The notes beneath the pieces are model-generated. The model saw nothing but the letters and a program-made list of their open reading frames with translations. It ran no database searches and was not told the origin of the DNA. A program made the position numbers and the translations under genes. 15,296 nt of DNA, from the NCBI GenBank assembly GCA_022736495.1, contig DZCR01000076.1, forward strand, positions 1 through 15,296. The letters run 5' to 3'. Positions 1 through 6,700 of this stretch are shown piece after piece. Each line of letters begins with the position of its first letter. The stretch's first letter is position 1. This DNA is from Desulfobacca acetoxidans. GTDB taxonomy: Bacteria > Desulfobacterota > Desulfobaccia > Desulfobaccales > 0-14-0-80-60-11.

Positions 1-54
1 AGCGCCGGTCTCCAAAACCGGATGTTGGGGGTTCGAATCCCTCCTGGCCTGCCA
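1..54 (+). tRNA. trnW: tRNA-Trp (anticodon CCA), 3' part only; window edge cuts the 5' end
   Basis: Delivers tryptophan to the ribosome. The window starts in the D arm, so the 5' acceptor strand and most of the D arm are missing. Visible parts: a 5-bp anticodon stem (5-9 with 17-21, all Watson-Crick), a 7-base loop at 10-16 with anticodon CCA at 12-14, a 5-base variable loop (22-26), a T stem 27-31/39-43 (one G-T pair) around the loop TTCGAAT at 32-38, the 3' acceptor strand 44-50, discriminator G51 and an encoded CCA at 52-54. The G discriminator and CCA anticodon fit tryptophan tRNA. tRNA-Trp just upstream of secE-nusG is a common bacterial arrangement, often with rpmG before it, which would lie outside this window. 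Confidence 0.96.
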
Positions 55-69
55 ATTATGGTCTGTGAT

Positions 70-97
70 CTGGCACGACGGGATCGGTTGGTGCCAG
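70..97 (+). other. short stem-loop behind tRNA-Trp, in the tRNA-secE spacer
   Basis: CTGGCAC at 70-76 is perfectly complementary to GTGCCAG at 91-97, with a 14-base loop. No T tract follows, so it is not an intrinsic terminator. It could be a processing or leader structure for the secE transcript, or chance. The remaining spacer up to 269 holds a second weak compound hairpin (CAGCCC 190-195 with GGGCTG 222-227, enclosing GCCA 198-201 with TGGC 208-211). I see no convincing gene or promoter in 55-269. Confidence 0.3.
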
Positions 98-269
98 CCG
101 TTATCTAACCGCGCACGCAGAATCTTGCCTCTAACTCCCTTAACTGAGGTGATTCCAGGGTTAACACGATCCAGCCTGGATTTGTCCTTCAGCCCGGGCC
201 ATGTCCTTGGCGTCAGGCAGGGGGCTGGGTGTTTACGTGTTCGGGAGAATATTAGGGTGGAACCGGTTT

Positions 270-590
270 ATGAATAAGAAGACCAAAACAAAGCCCAAAG
301 CAAACCAGAAAGAAGGCGGCGACACGCCTCGCGGGCAGGTGGTCAGGCTTAAGCAGAGCAAAGCGCGGCCGGGGTGGTTCAGCAAGGTTCCGCCGATTAA
401 GCAATATTGGACCCAAACCAAGAACTTTCTCGTGGAAGCGGTTCAAGAGCTCAAGAAAGTCACCTGGCCCAACCGCAAGGAGACCCTGGGCACCACGGGG
501 GTTGTCCTGGTCCTGGTGCTTTTTATCTCAGTGTACCTGGGATTCGTGGATTTCCTCCTGTCCCATTTCGTTCGGTTTTTCATCCACTAA
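270..590 (+). CDS. secE: SecE, preprotein translocase subunit
   Basis: Small membrane subunit of the SecYEG channel; it clamps the two halves of SecY in the inner membrane. The protein has 106 residues: a Lys-rich, probably disordered cytosolic N-terminus (1-45), an amphipathic helix carrying the family hallmark ELKKVTWPNRKET (60-72), and one membrane segment at about 75-98. This is the single-span SecE typical of most bacteria rather than the three-span enteric form. The ATG at 270 is preferred because AGGGTGG (254-260) lies 9 bases upstream; an in-frame ATG at 201 would add 23 residues unlike the family. The stop TAA at 588-590 is 18 bases from nusG, so the two are probably co-transcribed. 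Function is known from the family, and the start is inferred. Confidence 0.95.
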   Translation: MNKKTKTKPKANQKEGGDTPRGQVVRLKQSKARPGWFSKVPPIKQYWTQTKNFLVEAVQELKKVTWPNRKETLGTTGVVLVLVLFISVYLGFVDFLLSHFVRFFIH

Positions 591-608
591 AGACCAAAGG
601 GCAAGACC

Positions 609-1139
609 GTGTCCAAAAAGTGGTACATTATTCATACCTATTCGGGCTTTGAACAGAAAGTCAAGAATGCCATCATGGAGCGCGCCAAGTCCCGGGGTTT
701 CGAACACCTGGTGGAACAGGTGCTGGTGCCCACGGAGACGGTGGAAGAGATGGTCAAGGGGGAACGCAAGCTCTCCTCCCGCAAGTTTTATCCGGGCTAC
801 GTCCTGGTGCACATGGAACTGACGGACGATTCCTGGCATCTGGTGAAAGACACCCCCAAAGTGACAGGCTTTATTGGCAGTAAAGAGGAGCCGGTGGCCA
901 TTCCCGAGGAAGATGCGCAAAAGATCATCGCTCAGATGCAGGAAGGAGTGCTCAGGCCCAAACCTAAAATCAAGTTCGAGCAAGGAGACAAGGTCCAGGT
1001 GATGGATGGGCCGTTCACCAATTTTGCCGGGGTGGTGGACGAAGTGCGGCCGGATCGGGGCCGGGTGCGGGTGATGATTAGCGTGTTCGGGCGGCCGACG
1101 CCGGTGGAGTTGGAGTTTACGCAACTGGAAAAGATTTAA
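609..1139 (+). CDS. nusG: NusG, transcription elongation/termination factor
   Basis: Binds the beta' clamp and beta gate loop of RNA polymerase to suppress pausing, and links polymerase to Rho or to the ribosome. The 176-residue length is normal. The N-terminal NGN domain (about 1-110) begins with KWYIIHTYSGFE and contains FYPGYVLV and TGFIGS. The C-terminal KOW domain (about 122-176) contains the segment GDKVQVMDGPFTNFAG. The start is GTG, preceded by AAAGGG (596-601) with 7 bases of spacing; the encoded N-terminus MSKKWY fits the family and no upstream in-frame start follows the secE stop. Its targets RpoB and RpoC are encoded further down the same cluster. An 80-base spacer with a palindromic repeat separates it from rplK. 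Confidence 0.98.
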   Translation: MSKKWYIIHTYSGFEQKVKNAIMERAKSRGFEHLVEQVLVPTETVEEMVKGERKLSSRKFYPGYVLVHMELTDDSWHLVKDTPKVTGFIGSKEEPVAIPEEDAQKIIAQMQEGVLRPKPKIKFEQGDKVQVMDGPFTNFAGVVDEVRPDRGRVRVMISVFGRPTPVELEFTQLEKI

Positions 1140-1140
1140 A

Positions 1141-1201
1141 TGTAGGGGCGCACCTACGTGTGCGCTCTGATTGAGGGCGGACACAGAGGTCCGCCCCTAC
1201 A
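1141..1201 (+). repeat. twin-hairpin REP-like palindromic element between nusG and rplK
   Basis: Two 26-base units face each other: 1142-1167 on the + strand and 1175-1200 on the - strand, matching at 21 of 26 positions. Both begin GTAGGGGCG. Each forms its own hairpin: GCGCAC 1148-1153 with GTGCGC 1160-1165, and GGGCGGAC 1175-1182 with GTCCGCCC 1189-1196, each with a 6-base loop. The outer arms 1141-1150 and 1192-1201 are a perfect 10-bp inverted repeat, so a cruciform or one long foldback is also possible. Two of the differences between the units are a base-pair swap (C-G in one, G-C in the other). No T run follows. It resembles bacterial interspersed palindromic repeats; its copy number in the genome cannot be seen here. 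Confidence 0.75.
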
Positions 1202-1219
1202 GAAATTAAGGAAAATATT

Positions 1220-1645
1220 ATGGCCAAGAAAGTTCTCGCCCAGATCAAGTTGCAGATTCCCGCAGGGCAAGCCAACCCCTCGCCGCCCATCGGTCCGGCT
1301 CTGGGGCAGCATGGGGTCAACATCATGGAATTCTGCAAGAGCTACAACGCCAAGACCGCGGGCCAGGAAGGGACCATTATCCCGGTGCTGATCACCGTCT
1401 ATGCCGACCGCTCCTTCAGTTTTGTGACCAAGACGCCGCCCGCGTCGGTGCTGCTCAAGCAGATGGCTCAGGTGGCCAAAGGCGCCAAGGAACCCAGCCG
1501 GGAAAAGGCGGGGCAGATAACCCGCGCCCAGCTTGAGGAGATCGCCAAGCAGAAGATGCCGGACCTGAACGCCAACAGCCTGGAAATGGCTATGCACAGC
1601 ATCGCCGGGACCGCCCGGAGCATGGGTATTGAGATAGTTGAGTAG
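1220..1645 (+). CDS. rplK: ribosomal protein L11 (uL11)
   Basis: Part of the stalk base of the large subunit, bound to the GTPase-associated region of 23S rRNA and needed for factor action and RelA activation. It has 141 residues, the usual length. The N-terminal domain (1 to about 66) carries the proline-rich switch [13 protein letters not shown] (20-32), with Pro22 and Pro23 at the face known to bind thiostrepton. The C-terminal rRNA-binding domain (about 70-141) includes the segment [13 protein letters not shown] and ends in GIEIVE. ATG at 1220 follows AAGGA (1208-1212) with 7 bases of spacing. It starts the rplK-rplA pair. In E. coli this 5' leader carries the L1 feedback site; here a palindromic repeat occupies most of it. 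Confidence 0.98.
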   Translation: MAKKVLAQIKLQIPAGQANPSPPIGPALGQHGVNIMEFCKSYNAKTAGQEGTIIPVLITVYADRSFSFVTKTPPASVLLKQMAQVAKGAKEPSREKAGQITRAQLEEIAKQKMPDLNANSLEMAMHSIAGTARSMGIEIVE

Positions 1646-1650
1646 CGTAA

Positions 1651-1730
1651 TTCCCTCCCCCTTGATGGGGGAGAGTTAGGGTGGGGTGAGTCATGCCCCC
1701 CCCTAACCCCCTCCCACCAGGGGAGGGGGA
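1651..1730 (+). repeat. G/C-rich twin-hairpin REP-like element between rplK and rplA
   Basis: Two inverted related units. The left has a perfect 7-bp hairpin, CTCCCCC 1655-1661 with GGGGGAG 1667-1673. The right has a perfect 9-bp hairpin, CCCCCTCCC 1707-1715 with GGGAGGGGG 1721-1729. The inner arms 1675-1686 and 1696-1707 (GTTAGGG... against ...CCCTAAC) pair at 11 of 12 positions around a 9-base loop, so an alternative long foldback exists. No T tract is present. Its antisense translation contains a [16 protein letters not shown] peptide of a kind I recall as a frequent false protein prediction from dispersed repeats in many proteobacteria. It is not related in sequence to the element at 1141-1201. 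Confidence 0.75.
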
Positions 1731-1740
1731 TGAACGAACA

Positions 1741-1748
1741 AGGGAGAG
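1741..1748 (+). promoter_or_regulatory. ribosome binding site that fixes the rplA start
   Basis: AGGGAGAG lies 8 bases before the ATG at 1757. It favours that start over the in-frame ATG at 1730, which falls on the edge of the palindromic element. Confidence 0.75.
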
Positions 1749-1756
1749 TGATACCG

Positions 1757-2467
1757 ATGGCCAAACATGGCAAGCGATATCGGGAGGCCGCCGCTAAGGT
1801 GGACCGCAATCAGCGCTACCCCTTCCAGGACGCCGTCAACCTGGCGCTGGAGGCTTCATCCGGCAAGTTTGACGAAACCGTGGAAACCGCGGTGGCCCTG
1901 GGAGTGAACCCTCGCCACGCCGATCAGATGGTCCGGGGGGCGGTGGTCCTGCCCCATGGGCTGGGAAAGACGGTGCGGGTCCTGGTATTCGCTAAGGGAG
2001 AAAAGGAAAAAGAGGCTGCGGATGCCGGCGCCGACTATGTCGGGGCCGAAGACCTCATCGAGCGGATCAAGGGCGGCTGGATGGAATTCGATAAGGCCGT
2101 AGCCACCCCGGACCTCATGGGCGCGGTGGGCAAGATCGGCAAAATCCTGGGTCCCCGGGGTCTGATGCCCAATGTCAAGGTGGGGACGGTTACCTTTGAG
2201 GTGGCCAAGGCGGTGGACGAACTGAAAGGCGGCAAGGTCGAGTTTCGGGTGGACCGGGCCGGAGTAATCCATGCCCCGGTGGGCAAGGTGTCCTTCGGGT
2301 CCGAAAAAATCCTGCAGAACCTGGCGGCCCTGATGGACACCCTGGTGCGGCTGAAGCCTGCCACCAGTAAAGGTACCTATATGAAGGGCATCCATCTGAG
2401 CACCACCATGGGTCCTGGAATTCCGGTGGACACCAGCGACGTCAAAAACCTGGTGCGCCTGCTGTAA
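1757..2467 (+). CDS. rplA: ribosomal protein L1 (uL1)
   Basis: Forms the mobile L1 stalk next to the E site and helps release deacylated tRNA; in many bacteria it also represses its own operon by binding rplK mRNA. The protein has 236 residues, close to the usual 229-235. It begins MAKHGKRY and contains the signature GPRGLMPN at 132-139 followed by KVGTV, with the C-terminal half completing the split domain I ([18 protein letters not shown]). I place the start at 1757, not at the upstream in-frame ATG at 1730, because of the Shine-Dalgarno sequence and the conserved N-terminus. The stop TAA at 2465-2467 is only 11 bases from rplJ, which suggests coupled translation. Confidence 0.97.
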   Translation: MAKHGKRYREAAAKVDRNQRYPFQDAVNLALEASSGKFDETVETAVALGVNPRHADQMVRGAVVLPHGLGKTVRVLVFAKGEKEKEAADAGADYVGAEDLIERIKGGWMEFDKAVATPDLMGAVGKIGKILGPRGLMPNVKVGTVTFEVAKAVDELKGGKVEFRVDRAGVIHAPVGKVSFGSEKILQNLAALMDTLVRLKPATSKGTYMKGIHLSTTMGPGIPVDTSDVKNLVRLL

Positions 2468-2478
2468 AGGAGAGAGAG

Positions 2479-3084
2479 GTGCGTAAGCAACAGAAAGCCG
2501 AAATTGTCCAGGAAATCCAGGAGACGGCAGCGAAAGCGCAGATCGGCATCCTGACGGATTTCAAAGGGCTGAAAGTAGAGGAAATGACCAGGCTCCGGCG
2601 GCAGTTGACTGAAGCCTCCGCCGAACTCCGGGTGGTAAAAAACACCCTGCTGAGGCGGGCCGCGGCCGATGATTCTCCCCTGGCGCCTCTGCTCTCCCAT
2701 TCCACCGGGCCCAACGCCTTGACTTTGGGGTTTGGCGATCCGGTGGCTGCGACCAAAGTGCTCATCAAATTTGCCCAGGAAAAACCGCAACTGGTGATTA
2801 AGGCCGGAGCTTTGGGTGGCCAGGCCTTGAGCGTTAAGGACCTGGAAGCCCTCAGCAAGCTGCCGGCCCGGGAAGTGCTCCTGGCCCAGTTGTTGGGCGT
2901 GATGCAAGGCGTGCCCACGGCGTTAGTAGCAGTGCTGGCGGCGGTGCCCCGGGGCCTGCTTAACGTGCTGGTGGCCTTGAAGGATAAGAAGGCCGAATCC
3001 GAACCCGCGGTGGCAGCGGCGCCCGAGGCCCCGGAAGCCCCGGCGGCGGCAGAGCCGGAGGCCACGCCTGGGACAGAGGCTTAA
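2479..3084 (+). CDS. rplJ: ribosomal protein L10 (uL10), stalk scaffold
   Basis: Anchors L7/L12 dimers to the ribosome and, with them, recruits translation GTPases. The start is GTG with AAGGAG (2467-2472) 6 bases upstream. At 201 residues it is longer than the usual 165-175. The N-terminal rRNA-binding domain (about 1-115) includes ILTDFKGL and LRVVKNTLLRRA. The hydrophobic C-terminal helix that holds L7/L12 dimers spans about 140-171. A tail of 30 residues (172-201) made almost only of Ala, Glu and Pro follows and accounts for the extra length; it is probably disordered. The 11-base gap to rplA leaves no room for the L10-L12 autoregulatory leader known upstream of rplJ in other bacteria. 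Confidence 0.96.
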   Translation: MRKQQKAEIVQEIQETAAKAQIGILTDFKGLKVEEMTRLRRQLTEASAELRVVKNTLLRRAAADDSPLAPLLSHSTGPNALTLGFGDPVAATKVLIKFAQEKPQLVIKAGALGGQALSVKDLEALSKLPAREVLLAQLLGVMQGVPTALVAVLAAVPRGLLNVLVALKDKKAESEPAVAAAPEAPEAPAAAEPEATPGTEA

Positions 3085-3097
3085 GCGGGCAATGGCG

Positions 3098-3113
3098 GCC
3101 CACTCTTTTGGGC
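3098..3113 (+). other. small hairpin just after rplJ
   Basis: GCCCA 3098-3102 pairs with TGGGC 3109-3113 around a 6-base loop, 13 bases after the rplJ stop. It is followed by AT-rich sequence but not a T run, so at best it is a weak attenuator or 3'-end structure. Confidence 0.25.
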
Positions 3114-3120
3114 TAATTCA

Positions 3121-3148
3121 TTGATTTGGTTAAAAAAGATTATACAAA
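3121..3148 (+). promoter_or_regulatory. possible weak promoter in the AT-rich rplJ-rplL gap
   Basis: The gap 3085-3246 contains a markedly AT-rich patch (about 3114-3167) inside a GC-rich operon. TTGATT at 3121-3126 and TACAAA at 3143-3148, each 4 of 6 to the sigma70 consensus, are 16 bases apart; TATACA at 3141-3146 is an alternative -10. A transcript from here would boost L7/L12, which is needed at several copies per ribosome. The match is weak, and the patch could equally be an unpaired RNA leader or a protein-binding mRNA site. Confidence 0.3.
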
Positions 3149-3231
3149 TAAACAAATTATGAAAAATCGGTTCGCCGGCTGAATGAGGCGGTGCCGGTAA
3201 TCATGAAAACCAGCAAGATTTACTCGAGGAT

Positions 3232-3238
3232 AAGGAGG
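3232..3238 (+). promoter_or_regulatory. near-perfect Shine-Dalgarno sequence of rplL
   Basis: AAGGAGG, within TAAGGAGGAA at 3231-3240, lies 8 bases before the rplL ATG. It is among the strongest ribosome binding sites in the window and suits the multi-copy stalk protein L7/L12. Confidence 0.85.
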
Positions 3239-3246
3239 AAGGCAAG

Positions 3247-3630
3247 ATGTCCATTTCGCGTGCTGAGGTAGTCGACTACCTGGCCAACATGACGGTGCTG
3301 GAACTTTCTACGCTCATCAAGGAGCTGGAAGAGAAGTTTGGGGTGTCGGCGGCGGCCCCGGTGGCGATGGCCGCAGTGGGAGCCGTGGCGGCGGAGGCGG
3401 CTCCGGCGGCGGAAGAGAAAACCGAATTCGACGTGGTCCTGACGGTCTGCGGTCCTAACAAGATTCAGGTGATCAAGGAAGTCCGGGCCGTCACCAATTT
3501 GGGGCTGAAAGAAGCCAAGGAAGCGGTGGAAAACGTGCCTACCACGTTGAAAGAAGCCATTACCAAGGCTGAAGCTGAAGAAGTCAAGAAGAAGTTGGAA
3601 GCGCAGGGAGCTACCATCGAAATTAAGTAG
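3247..3630 (+). CDS. rplL: ribosomal protein L7/L12 (bL12)
   Basis: Multi-copy flexible stalk protein that captures EF-G, EF-Tu and other GTPases. It has 127 residues, slightly above the usual 120-125. The N-terminal dimerization domain is about 1-33 and ends EEKFGVSA. An Ala-rich hinge spans about 34-58. The C-terminal factor-binding domain (59-127) contains VIKEVR (75-80) and the helix TNLGLKEAK (83-91); most homologues I know have TGLGLKEAK here, so Asn84 is a mild variant. Cys68 is also uncommon. ATG at 3247 is fixed by the very strong Shine-Dalgarno sequence. It is separated from rplJ by 162 bases, longer than the 66 I recall for E. coli, and from rpoB by 78 bases with a stable hairpin. 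Confidence 0.98.
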   Translation: MSISRAEVVDYLANMTVLELSTLIKELEEKFGVSAAAPVAMAAVGAVAAEAAPAAEEKTEFDVVLTVCGPNKIQVIKEVRAVTNLGLKEAKEAVENVPTTLKEAITKAEAEEVKKKLEAQGATIEIK

Positions 3631-3638
3631 CCCACTGT

Positions 3639-3658
3639 GGCGGGCAGAGACGCCCGCC
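3639..3658 (+). repeat. stable GC hairpin (REP-like) between rplL and rpoB
   Basis: GGCGGGC 3639-3645 and GCCCGCC 3652-3658 form a perfect 7-bp stem with the 6-base loop AGAGAC. No T tract follows, so it is not a standard terminator. A competing stem CCCG 3653-3656 with CGGG 3662-3665 exists. In E. coli the rplL-rpoB interval holds an attenuator and an RNase III cleavage site; this hairpin sits in the same position and could act alike. It also looks like a dispersed palindromic repeat, of a third type differing from those at 1141 and 1651. Confidence 0.6.
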
Positions 3659-3708
3659 CGGCGGGAGTAAGTAGCCCCTGAACTTCGGCCATCCTTCAAG
3701 GAGTATCC

Positions 3709-6700
3709 ATGGCCAAAGCATTATCGCCGTTACGGCTGTATCGTAAAAATTTTGGCAAGATCGAGCGGATTGTGGACATCTCCAATCTCATCGAGATGCA
3801 GAAAGAGTCCTACCACCGCTTCTTGCAAAAAGATGTGGAACCGGAGGCGCGGTCGGAACACGGCCTCCAGGGAGTCTTCAAGAGCGTCTTTCCCATCCGG
3901 GATTTTAGCGGCGTCTGCTCCCTGGAGTTCGTCGAGTACGGCTTGGGCGATCCCAAGTACGACGTAGACGAGTGCCAGCAGCGGGGCATGACCTTCGAAG
4001 TGCCCATGAAGATACGGGTGCGCCTGGTAGTCCATGACGTGGGGCCCGACACCAAGGCCCAGACCATCCGGGACATCAAAGAGCAGGAGATTTATTTCGG
4101 CACCTTGCCCCTGATGACCGAACACGGCACGTTCATCATCAATGGCACCGAGCGGGTGGTGGTGAGCCAGTTGCACCGCTCCCCAGGTCTGTTTATTGAC
4201 CATGACCGGGCCAAGATCCATTCCAGCGGCAAGATCATTTACTCCGCCCGGCTGATTCCGCTCAGGGGCTCCTGGATCGATTTCGAATTCGATCCGAAGG
4301 ATATCCTGTATGTGCGTATCGACCGGCGGCGCAAATTTCCCGCCACCATCCTCCTGAAAGCCCTGGGGTACACCACCGAAGAGCTTTTGAACTTTTTCTA
4401 TAAGACCCAGCGGGTGTTATTGACCGGCGAGACCATCCAGCAGTCCTTTATCCCGGAACTGCTGATGGACAAAACCACCACCGCCGACATCCCCGACCCC
4501 AAGAGCGGGGACGTCCTGATCAAGAAGGGCAAACGCCTGACCCCGGTTTTGATTCAAAAGATGAAACGGGCCGGGGTAGAGTCCGTCACGAGCGCCGTCA
4601 CCGATCTGGTGGGGCGGGTGGTGGCCCACGATATCCTGGACCCGGAGAGCGGTGAAGTTCTGGCGCAGTGCAACGAGATGCTCGCCGAGGATAAGATCGC
4701 CCAGTTACAGGAGAAAGGCGTCAAGGAACTGGACCTGCTCTTCATCGACGGGGTCAACGTCAGCCCCTGTTTGCGGAACACGTTGGTGGCGGACAAGACC
4801 GCCACCATCAAAGACGCCGTCCTGGAGATCTATCGCCGTCTGCGCCCCAGCAACCGCCCTAATGACGAAGTGGCCACCAGCTTCTTCCAGAATCTCTTTT
4901 TTAACCCGGAATATTACGATCTGTCGCCGGTGGGCCGGCTCAAGCTGGACCTGAAACTGAGACCCGACCCCGCGGACCGGTTGCCCTTAACCCAGACTAC
5001 CCTGGAACGGGAGGACATCCTCCTGGCAGTGCGGGAACTCATCACCCAAAAAGACCGGGAAGGACCCGTGGACGACATCGACCACCTGGGCAACCGCCGG
5101 GTCCGGGCGGTGGGCGAGTTGCTGGAGAATCAATTCCGGGTGGGGTTGGTAAGGATGGAGCGGGCCATTAAAGAACGCATGGCCATCCAGGATCTGGACA
5201 CCCTGATGCCGCATGACCTGGTGAACGCCAAGCCAGTGCAAGCGGTGATCAAAGAGTTTTTCGGGACCTCCCAGCTCTCCCAGTTCATGGATCAGACCAA
5301 CCCCTTGAGTGAAATCACCCATAAGCGCCGTTTGAGCGCCCTGGGTCCCGGCGGTCTGACCCGGGAACGGGCCGGGTTTGAGGTGCGGGACGTGCACCCC
5401 ACCCATTACGGCCGTATCTGCCCCATTGAAACCCCGGAAGGTCCCAACATCGGGCTCATTGTGTCCCTTTCCACCTTTGCCCGAGTCAACGAGTTGGGGT
5501 TCATCGAGACCCCTTACCGGGTGGTGGACAAGGTGGAAAAGCGCGGCAAGGTGGAGACCCGGGTTACCAAGCAGATCAAGTACCTGAGCGCCCTGGAAGA
5601 GGCCGACAAGGTCATCGCCCAGGCCAACGCCCGCCTGGATAGCAAGGGGCGGTTTAAAGATGAGATGATCGAGGCCCGGAAGTGGGGGGAATTTATCATT
5701 GCCCACCCGGACCAGATTGAATATATGGACGTTTCCCCCAACCAGTTGGTGAGCGTGGCTGCGTCGCTGATTCCTTTTCTGGAGCACGACGACGCTAACC
5801 GCGCCCTGATGGGCTCCAACATGCAGCGTCAGGCGGTGCCGTTGTTGACGAGCAGCACGCCTCTGGTGGGCACCGGCATGGAAGGCGTGGTGGCCAGGGA
5901 TTCAGGGGTCACCGTGACGGCCCGGCGCCGGGGGTATGTAGAGGATGTGGATTCCACCCGTATCGTCATACGGGCGGCGGAGTCCGGCCCCGGGGGCGAT
6001 GGTTCCCCCGTTGACATTTACAAGATGACGAAGTTTCAGCGGACCAACCAGAACACCTGTTTTAACCAGCGCCCCATCGTGGCGCCGGGAGACCTGGTGG
6101 AGAAAGGCCAGATCATTGCCGACGGCCCCGCCACCGCTATGGGACAACTGGCCCTGGGCAAAAACGTCATGGTGGCCTTCATGCCCTGGGGCGGCTACAA
6201 CTTTGAAGACTCTATCCTGGTGAGCGAGCGCCTGATCAAAGACGACGTCTTTACCTCCATCCACATCGAAGAATTCGAAGTGATGGCCCGGGACACCAAG
6301 CTGGGTAAAGAGGATATCACCCGGGATATCCCCAACGTGGGCGAAGACGCCTTAAGCAACCTGGATGAGAGCGGCATCATCAGTCTGGGGTCCGAAGTGC
6401 GGCCCGGCGACATTCTGGTGGGCAAAATCACCCCGAAAGGGGAGACCCAGCTTACCCCGGAAGAAAAACTGCTCCGGGCCATATTCGGTGAAAAAGCCGG
6501 CGACGTAAAAGACACCTCACTCAGGGTGCCCCCGGGTATCGAAGGTGTCGTAATCGACGCCCGGGTCTTCTCCCGCAAGGGCGTGGAGAAAGACGACCGC
6601 AGCCGTTCCATCGAAGATGAAGCGGTGGCCAAACTGCAAAAGGACCAGGCCGACGAGATCTCCATCATCACCCAGAGCTTCCGCCAGCAGGTGAAAGACC

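Noticed and set aside
201..269. Upstream ATG start for secE
   Set aside because: The 23 extra residues are unlike SecE, and the ribosome binding site supports 270.
65..277. 70-codon + strand frame between tRNA-Trp and secE
   Set aside because: No ribosome binding site or family resemblance, and it overlaps the secE start in another frame.
528..1184. 218-codon open frame on the - strand opposite nusG
   Set aside because: Lies over the conserved nusG gene and runs into the palindromic element; composition is that of a shadow frame.
1468..1809. 113-codon - strand frame containing a PHPNSPP-like peptide
   Set aside because: It arises from translating the palindromic element at 1651-1730 plus antisense of rplK and rplA; such peptides are familiar false predictions from dispersed repeats.
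3639..3665. Intrinsic terminator after rplL
   Set aside because: A stable stem is present but no T tract follows; rpoB must be transcribed through or from very near this point.
5269..5343. Possible rifampicin-resistance changes in rpoB
   Set aside because: Asp528, His538 and Ser543 (E. coli 516, 526, 531) are all wild type.
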